64,000 nt of DNA from Rachycentron canadum (lineage: Eukaryota > Chordata > Actinopteri > Carangiformes > Rachycentridae), in contig CM076668.1 of the NCBI GenBank assembly GCA_038496675.1, positions 15,715,652 through 15,779,651 of the forward strand, read 5' to 3'. The notes under the pieces were generated by a model. That model had not been told where the DNA came from. It saw nothing but the letters and a program-made list of their open reading frames with translations, and ran no database searches. This document shows positions 57,730-64,000 of the stretch, one piece after another; the first letter of the stretch is position 1; the number at the start of each line of letters is the position of its first letter. Position numbers and translations under genes: made by a program.

Positions 57730-58840
57730 GGCTTTGCCACGGTGTAGCCATGCTTTATCATTACACAGCGACAGTGAATTTTAAATCTGTCTGCACCCTT
57801 GGCTCGCTCATTTCTCTTCCCACCCTTCTTGTATGAATGTATTTTGATTCATAACTCAGCCGTTTTTATTACTCAGGTGCATTCCTCTCAAATTTAATGC
57901 CGACCCCATATCTTATTTATTGAGGAGGTGAAAGATATAAAGGTACAGCATATAAAATGACTCCATGATGGCTCCTTTTGCTGACAACGCTATTGGCACT
58001 TGCTTGATGTTATTTGTTTTTTAAGTGACTGATTTACAGGCCCGTTCCCTCTCGAGAAGCCTCGTCACCCACCGCCACTTATTCTCTTTGCTTCTCCATC
58101 TTGCGTGAATCTCCTAGAGGCTTGAGTTGCTGTGTTTTTTATGTTTATGTTTTGCTACATGGGGCTGGGTGACACGGGCTATAATCAATATCACAATATT
58201 TATAAGACAAATTACGATACCTGATACACAATCTCTCAGTATTTTGGAACTGCCTCTATGGTATGATGAGTCTATGTCCTGCAACATTTGTCTGCTCTCC
58301 GGCCTATTGTATATTTATTGGTGTTTTCCATTGGAATAATTTTGAATTTGTATACAAAAGGGGGGAATCACAATTCTTAACAAAAACAGAGCTCAAAGTC
58401 ACAAAAAGGGTGCATTCAAAAAGTAGCAAAGACAACAACGTAAGTGTTTCCATTGGACACAAAAAACTGTTGAATTGAATAGAATTGAATTGTTGTTCAG
58501 TGCTTTGAACTTGAACGAGGGCCACACGGTCCCACCTGTGTTCGTCACTTTATTGTGTTCCCTGGAAACACTTCTGTGCTGGTTGTACCGCATTTCTGTA
58601 TTTGGTTAAAGCTATTACATAATGATGTGTACTTGATGTTTGCGATGTAGTCATTTTTTATTTCCCTCCTCATTATTTGAGTCCACCAACCTGAACAAAT
58701 CTTCAGATCGTTTTTTCAACCCTCTGATACGACCTCAAAGAGTGTCTCCAGAAATAGTGCCCCAGCAGCGGCAGGTGTACTGTCACTGTTACAATAATAA
58801 ACATGAGGCCTATACCAACAGTGGCGTACCTATCTTCCAT
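57730..58840. other. Non-coding, nothing firmly recognised
   Basis: TTGAATTGAATAGAATTGAA at 58470-58490 resembles the tandem tail of fish L2 LINEs; no LINE body precedes it. Otherwise AT-rich DNA. Confidence 0.45.
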
Positions 58841-58844
58841 GTCG

Positions 58845-59140
58845 TATCAGGTTTAGGCACTAAAACCACTTGGTAAGGTTGAGGAAAACATTGGGTTTTT
58901 GTAATGAACAGAGAAACAAAAGAAACTGGTACTTTCACATGGGAATCGAACACCTCTCTCCAATGTCATATCCCTGTGTTTTGTCAACCAAATTATCCAG
59001 CCCAACCTCCTTCTCAGATGGACTTTGTTGCTCTCTAAACCACATCACCGTATTTTTCCCATTGTTGCTGTCATAATTACTGCGGCCGCTAGATGTTGCC
59101 TTACAACAAAACGTAACTATGGGTCATAATAACCGGTTGC
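58845..59140. repeat. Dispersed teleost repeat with tRNA-like B-box (minus)
   Basis: GGTTTAGGCACTAAAACCAC, then CACATGGGAATCGAACAC, CAACCTCCTTCTCAGATGGA, CTCTCTAAACCACATCACCG and AACAAAACGTAACTATGGGT match in order a repeat known to me from fish genomes. Reversed, 58941-58953 reads GTGTTCGATTCCC, close to a tRNA B-box (GGTTCGANNCC). A tRNA ancestry is possible, but an A-box was not found. Confidence 0.55.
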
Positions 59141-59144
59141 ACAA

Positions 59145-60585
59145 ACCAACAAAGGGATTGTTTTTTTCAAAAATTTTTTTCACAGTCTCGCTGTAAAACC
59201 TCATTATCAACTGCATTCCAAACCCAGTCCCATTTACATCCAATACTCCATGAAACAGGCTGAAGAACAAAGGGGAGAAACAATGTCAGAGATCGAATGA
59301 TCAGGAAAGCAAGGGGGCTAAAACGTTAATAGGCTGAAAGGTTTTCTGGCAGGAACTATAAAGTGTTTAGATTAAGCCTGTGGTACAATCAATGTTCAAG
59401 GACAGAGGAGGTTTTCAGTGATGAAGGTGTCATGAGGAGTCACCATGAGATGTAGTGATTCTACCTGCCAGCTACAGGCAGACAATGGGTAAAAATATGA
59501 TACAGCATTTAGCTAAAGGGAGCCAAGCCAGACCTTGGAAGAAGGTATGATCAATCTTACTCCGCCAACAGTGAGCATGCAGGGAAAAACAAACACTGTT
59601 AACCTGACCCACACTATTTGGAAAGTGACAAAAAGAAAAGTTTTTCTCTCCTATTTCCTTTTTTTTCCCCCTTTGTGACTGATGAGGTAGCCGGTATAAT
59701 TTGTTTGCCACTTTTGCTGCCACCAAAATTTCAAAATTTCAAGAGTGGTATAATGAAATGGATAACTGGAAAATTCATGGTCTGGCTGGGTTTCAAAAGC
59801 ACATAAACAACCCATCAAACAACCCAACACACTTTTTCACCGGCTCTTGATTAGTCTTGTCTCTTAGAAAGCTAAAAAAGCTCCTGATGAAAACCAGCTT
59901 GTTGACACCGTGCAGAATTTTGCCCTTTGTAATGGGACCATCTGACAGGCGCCATTACATGAGCTGACCACTGATCCCAACCAACACACAGGCACTGTCA
60001 TCTCTGTGCTGTCACGGAGGACAAAGAGGCAAAAGGACGAGAGCATGGATACAGCAAAAAAACAAACAAACAAAAAAAAAAAAAAAGCAGGGAAAGGCCT
60101 CAGAGGTTTGATTCATTCACCATCAGCACACTACAGCTAAACCCTTTACTGTGGTGGTGGGAAGATTTTTGGCTTGAGACTGTTTAACTGTCAGGATGGT
60201 ATAGAACCATAGAGTTGTCCTCTTGTCTATTTATGTTTACATTTTTTTTTTCGTTGCAGAAATAGATTTTAATGCCTTCAACAGCAAGAGCAGGAGGCAT
60301 ATTGTTTGGTTTTGTATGTCCTTCCTCACAAGTATGTACGTCCATACCCATTCTTCTGAGTATGATATGTCAGTTTATTTTATAAATTTGGCACAAACAT
60401 TCACTAGGACTAAAGGGTGAACTGATTTGATTTTGGTGGTCAGAGGTCAAGGTCCATGACTTCCCAAAACACAACTTTGGCCTTGTGAAGGTTGTATCTC
60501 AGTAACACGTCAGGAATTAAGCCAGTGATATTAACGTTTGTGTCACTGGCAGGTTGATCATGTGTTTGTGTCTATGCTTTCAGTT
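59145..60585. other. Non-coding, nothing recognised
   Basis: AT-rich DNA with (AAAC)n/A-run at 60056-60086 and T-rich patches at 59161 and 60243. No gene or repeat is recognised. Confidence 0.5.
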
Positions 60586-60590
60586 CATTA

Positions 60591-60699
60591 AAAGCAGAAG
60601 TGCTGAGAGAAGGCATTATACAGCCTCTGTGCTCTCATGAATGTGAGCCACCAACATTTTCAAATGGGCTGTGAGGCGGAAAAGGTTGGGGGACCACTG
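60591..60699. mobile_element. hAT-like non-autonomous element end
   Basis: The right end reversed is CAGTGGTCCCCCAACC, similar to the hAT-like end at 31660-31674. The body aligns over about 110 bp with that copy. Confidence 0.5.
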
Positions 60700-60704
60700 T
60701 TTTA

Positions 60705-62190
60705 ATGACATGTCAAACCTCAGACTCTTTCTTTTCATGTCACCATTCCCTCTTTTTTATTAAAATGGATTGCCATGAAATTCACTTGTCAAATACTTTT
60801 GTTTTGACCCAATACAGACACAACAGCCTCTGCTCTACCTTGTTTAGTGCTACTTAAGAAATGGTAGCATTTAGTTCAAAGTAATGCTGCCACCTAAGGC
60901 ATCTGCAGACAAACATCAGTGCAACATGAAAAAAATGCAGCCCCCTCATTCTTTTGAATGAGACTACTCTGACATAGCAGAGGTACCCACGCAGAATCAA
61001 GAAAGAAAAAAGAACCTGGCTCAACTATTGCTAGAATGCAAGGCAAAATCATTTAGCAACGTCCAGTCACGCAAAGCTCACATTCTTGATAGATTGCTAA
61101 ATAATGTGAACCCTGCCTTTCTACTGTTTTCCTATGACAAAGTTAAAAAAACGCCCAGAAATTAAAACCTGTTGTGCAGTGTTTGGCATCTGATAAGATT
61201 GGACAGTCACAGTTTGGTCCTTTTGGAATATTTTGTTTATCTCAGTGGAACCAGGAGCTGCAGGCCACATGCAGGGTGTTTTAGGTCCAAAGCAAAAAGT
61301 GCAGCTTCACAGAGCTGAAAGCATGACTGTAGATTCCTTTCTTCGTCTTTCATTTCCCATTAATGATCTCGCTACCTCTCAGAGCCCTTTGGTAACCCTG
61401 ACCCTGATGTCTGAGGACCACTGCCCTACAATAACAGCTGAGACACGTGATTTTTTATTTTTTAATTTTTTTTAGAACTATCACAGCTCTTCCTTCATGC
61501 AAATCACACAAAAGAGGTTGAAGCAGCTTTCAGGGGCAGTCGCAAATATTTCTTCGTGAACTGTGACCATTATATGTCCTATAGTAACAGGCCCAATGAG
61601 GCAATATCACTCAAACACTTCCTCTGCCTGCAGATGAGACAAGAATAGCTCTGAAATTACACTCAAACATTCAACAATCCAATTGAACTGTTTAAACTAT
61701 ACATAATTTAGCACCGTTTCTCTCAGCAAGTCAGTTTGTGTCTCTGCTGGAAAGATAAAACATAATCTCATTTTTTGGGATTTTCAATTGTCAGTTTGCT
61801 TAATTTACAATTTAGTAATGCCTAGTTTATATTTCAGTCGCTAATTAAATTGTCAGGCTTAATGTGATAAATGGTGAAATGTAATTACAGATATTTGTAC
61901 GTATCACTCAAAGAAGTAAGCCTTATATATAATTAAAATGTCTTATTTAAATATTTACTGTAGGCCTTGGCCTGGTTGTATTTTTCAAATCATTTTTTTT
62001 TGTCCGTGCCTTCCCAAAACATTCCTGTCTTGTATATTGTTTGTAAGACAGCGTTATTGTGTCCCTCCCTTAATCCCCTCACCTTTATCTTTTTAAATCT
62101 CTCTTTCAATCTCGGCCGCCGTCTTTTTCCTCTCTGCTCTGCTCTCAAGGTCAAATGCAGCGCCTTCCATTTTTACCCTCTCCACTATTA
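60705..62190. other. Non-coding, nothing recognised
   Basis: AT-rich DNA. 61230-61440 has balanced composition and may be repeat-derived, but I cannot place it. Confidence 0.45.
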
Positions 62191-62199
62191 CAATCTTCA

Positions 62200-62480
62200 T
62201 GCTGTCCTCCCCGCACGGAGCACGCTCACATTACGGCGGGTTTCAGATGCAAATCCTATTTAAAACTGTCACCTGCTGCCACACGCACCGCGAGAGGGAT
62301 TGGAAGAAAATAGGCCACCGGAATATCGCAGCAATTTGCAAAATGAGCATTTTATGGGATATCGGGGGCTTAGACGTGGGCACCAAGTTGACACAGAAGG
62401 GAAGTTGTGTGTCACTGATCTGTTGCGATCATCAACATTAGGCTCATCTCATTGCTGAGGCTTGAAAATTGCTATAATCA
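62200..62480. promoter_or_regulatory. Candidate conserved non-coding element
   Basis: Non-repetitive, with several CpG sites in CpG-poor surroundings. It contains an octamer ATGCAAAT near 62249, CAGCAATTTGCAAAATGAGC and CTTAATTTAG. A plus-strand frame of 80 codons (62199-62441) is not recognisable as protein. It could be an enhancer or an unrecognised exon. Confidence 0.3.
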
Positions 62481-63100
62481 CTGTGGTTCTGTGGGTCTTA
62501 ATTTAGTCTGAAGAAAAGCAGCCAGTCCTATTTGAGCATTCCACTGAGCACGTTTGACCTCTCTGTCACCACCCGTACCTGTTTTGCCCTTATTTCATAG
62601 CAACCCTATGTTTGTTAAAGCTTGCAGCCTTGTCCGTCACGGGCCAACGTCTGTTCTGAGGTCCCCACTGCCCTCTGCTGTGTTCTACAAGAAACCGAGG
62701 CGTGCCACATTGCATCTAAAGCTATCTAATAACACCGACCTCTCCACCTCGCCGCTCCTGTTTCTTCGCTTCAGGGCCAGACACAACACCCCCTCCACTC
62801 ACCCCACCCCACCCCACCCCTGCATCAAACCATGCAAGCTCACGCTCTCACCCCCACATCGCACCAGGTCATCACGTCGCATCAACCCTCTGCCGCTAGC
62901 TAGACAGCTACACTCCCACCACACACGCACACACACGCACACACACACTCCCACTGCTTCACAAAGTGGGCTATAAACACTGACACTGTCACAAGCTGCC
63001 AAAAGGAGTATTTAGTGGCAAAACAGACATTAAACTGCAACACAGAATATGTGAGGTACTGGGGGCGTCATCATACATTCAGCTTACGGTCCAGTAAGAT
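62481..63100. other. Pyrimidine-rich DNA with short tandem repeats
   Basis: It holds (ACCCC)4 and an impure CA tract at 62918-62948. The 140-codon open frame at 62554-62976 ends in His/Thr repeats from the CA tract and is otherwise unrecognised. I treat it as spurious. Confidence 0.5.
62801..62820. repeat. (ACCCC)4 tandem repeat
   Basis: Four perfect pentanucleotide units. Confidence 0.9.
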
Positions 63101-63106
63101 CAGGGT

Positions 63107-63131
63107 TCACAAGTTCAATACAAACTTGTGA
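63107..63131. repeat. Perfect 9-bp hairpin
   Basis: TCACAAGTT and AACTTGTGA are separated by a 7-base loop. No following T-run, so there is no reason to call it a terminator. Confidence 0.6.
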
Positions 63132-63496
63132 CTGCAAATCATCAGCTACTCCTACAAATTTCATCTCTACTTTTTATATGTTTTAGTATGAAATGAAATG
63201 AAAAGCTTTCTTTTTCATAAGTAGATGTTTATCATCCTGAAGCAGAAGAATAAAAACATGTCCTGATGAGATTGACCTTATAAATATAAAGAGCTAATGT
63301 GTGGCTGGAGTAACATTGTTCAAGCACCAATCTAAAAAATCCTCACACAAAACTGATTTTATATTTCTGCTGCAGGACAATTACATTTTTAAAGACTTTT
63401 TTTTTTGAAAAGTTAGCATTTTACCTGCTCATGGTTCGCAAGGGTAATGGATGACATTAATTGCACCCTCTGGCTCACAGTGTATGCAAACAGAAA

Positions 63497-63690
63497 TTTA
63501 GTTAGAGGGATGGTTCGACATGTTGGGAACATAGACTGGATATAAAAGTATATTTTTAATTGCTTATTCTATCTAATAACCATCAGGAGGTGACTCCACT
63601 GGTTGCAAAAATTAGTCCAATTGTATTGTTGTTTTTTGATGTGCTGATGAAAAGAAGTGACCATCTCCCGCATGTCTTCACTTGTATAAA
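63497..63690 (+). repeat. Dispersed teleost repeat fragment
   Basis: GAGGGATGGTTCGACATGTTGGGAA joins ATAGACTGGATATAAAAG, ATAACCATCAGGAGGTGACTCC and TGGTTGCAAAAA. The second part belongs to the same family as 37215-37690. Confidence 0.5.
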
Positions 63691-63699
63691 AAGATTTTA

Positions 63700-64000
63700 T
63701 TACAAAGAAGAACAGTGTCAAAAACCCTGCCGAACCTGAGAGAGTCTCTGGTGCTGAATGTGAGGCCTCACTAACTTCAGCCCAAACTACTATCCTTATA
63801 TATGATTTCTTATCTCCAAAAACCCAACCTACTCCTATACAAGGAAGTGCCTTTAACCAGATGGTCAGTCGGATATCACCTAGGACTATAAAACCACATT
63901 TGGCTTTTGACCTTTAATCTTTGATCTTTAACCTTTAACCTAAGAAAAACATAGGTTTACATTCCTCAAGAGATAATGAAGAAACCAGGATACTACAGTA
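63700..64000. other. Non-coding, nothing recognised
   Basis: A TATAAAA-like motif at 63887 precedes the 7-bp array at 63906, but no gene follows within the window. Confidence 0.4.
63906..63940. repeat. 7-bp tandem array TTT(G/A)A(C/T)C, 5 units
   Basis: Five adjacent units: TTTGACC, TTTAATC, TTTGATC, TTTAACC, TTTAACC. The last two are identical. Confidence 0.85.

Noticed and set aside
62554..62976. 140-codon plus-strand frame
   Set aside because: Ends in His/Thr repeats from a CA tract; the first part shows no family motif.
63107..63131. Rho-independent-type terminator
   Set aside because: The hairpin lacks a T-run, and the genome is eukaryotic.
1..64000. CRISPR array, operons, phage or bacterial genes
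   Set aside because: No regularly spaced repeats with unique spacers and no dense coding; all texture is vertebrate.

Overview
The window reads as a stretch of a ray-finned fish (teleost) nuclear genome, probably percomorph. The evidence is AT-rich DNA crowded with (CA)n, (GA)n and poly-A/T tracts, decayed Tc1-like transposons, fragments of L2/Rex-type LINEs, and short dispersed repeats that I recognise from teleost genomes. The repeat recognitions come from memory of consensus sequences, not from a database search. There is no operon structure, no dense coding and no bacterial signal.

No protein-coding gene can be called with confidence. The only gene-like signal is the left end (about 60-1960), a CpG-dense segment with GC-rich simple repeats that looks like a promoter plus 5' untranslated first exon. 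From about 2 kb to 64 kb the DNA is CpG-poor and gene-free, as expected of a very long first intron or a gene desert next to that promoter. Two direct copies of TGACTGAGCAAATG lie 0.4 kb inside it (2375-2482).

The mobile-element layer is the best supported part. It comprises Tc1-like remnants at 18530-19557 (minus) and 24362-24850 (plus). LINE fragments lie at 15320-15762 (minus, 3' region and reverse transcriptase), 21255-21500 (minus, endonuclease) and 45050-45415 (plus, reverse transcriptase). A tRNA-like SINE family has four fragments. Several non-autonomous inverted-repeat elements lie at 6028, 11253, 31691, 17179, 53508, 53763 and 55165, with hAT-like ends at 31674 and 60699. All visible coding remnants are broken, so nothing here looks able to move by itself.

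Between the repeats a few segments stand out as non-repetitive, richer in GC or homeodomain-type motifs, and sometimes next to splice-like signals: 4400-4590, 13860-14080, 16835-17040, 26800-27110, 30514-30720, 40625-40770, 49120-49420, 50640-51090 and 62200-62480. They are candidate conserved non-coding elements or unrecognised exons. Only comparative alignment or RNA data can settle them. I found no sign of a new biochemical system; the most useful leads are these islands, the paired regulatory motif and the nested palindromic element at 17179-17672.
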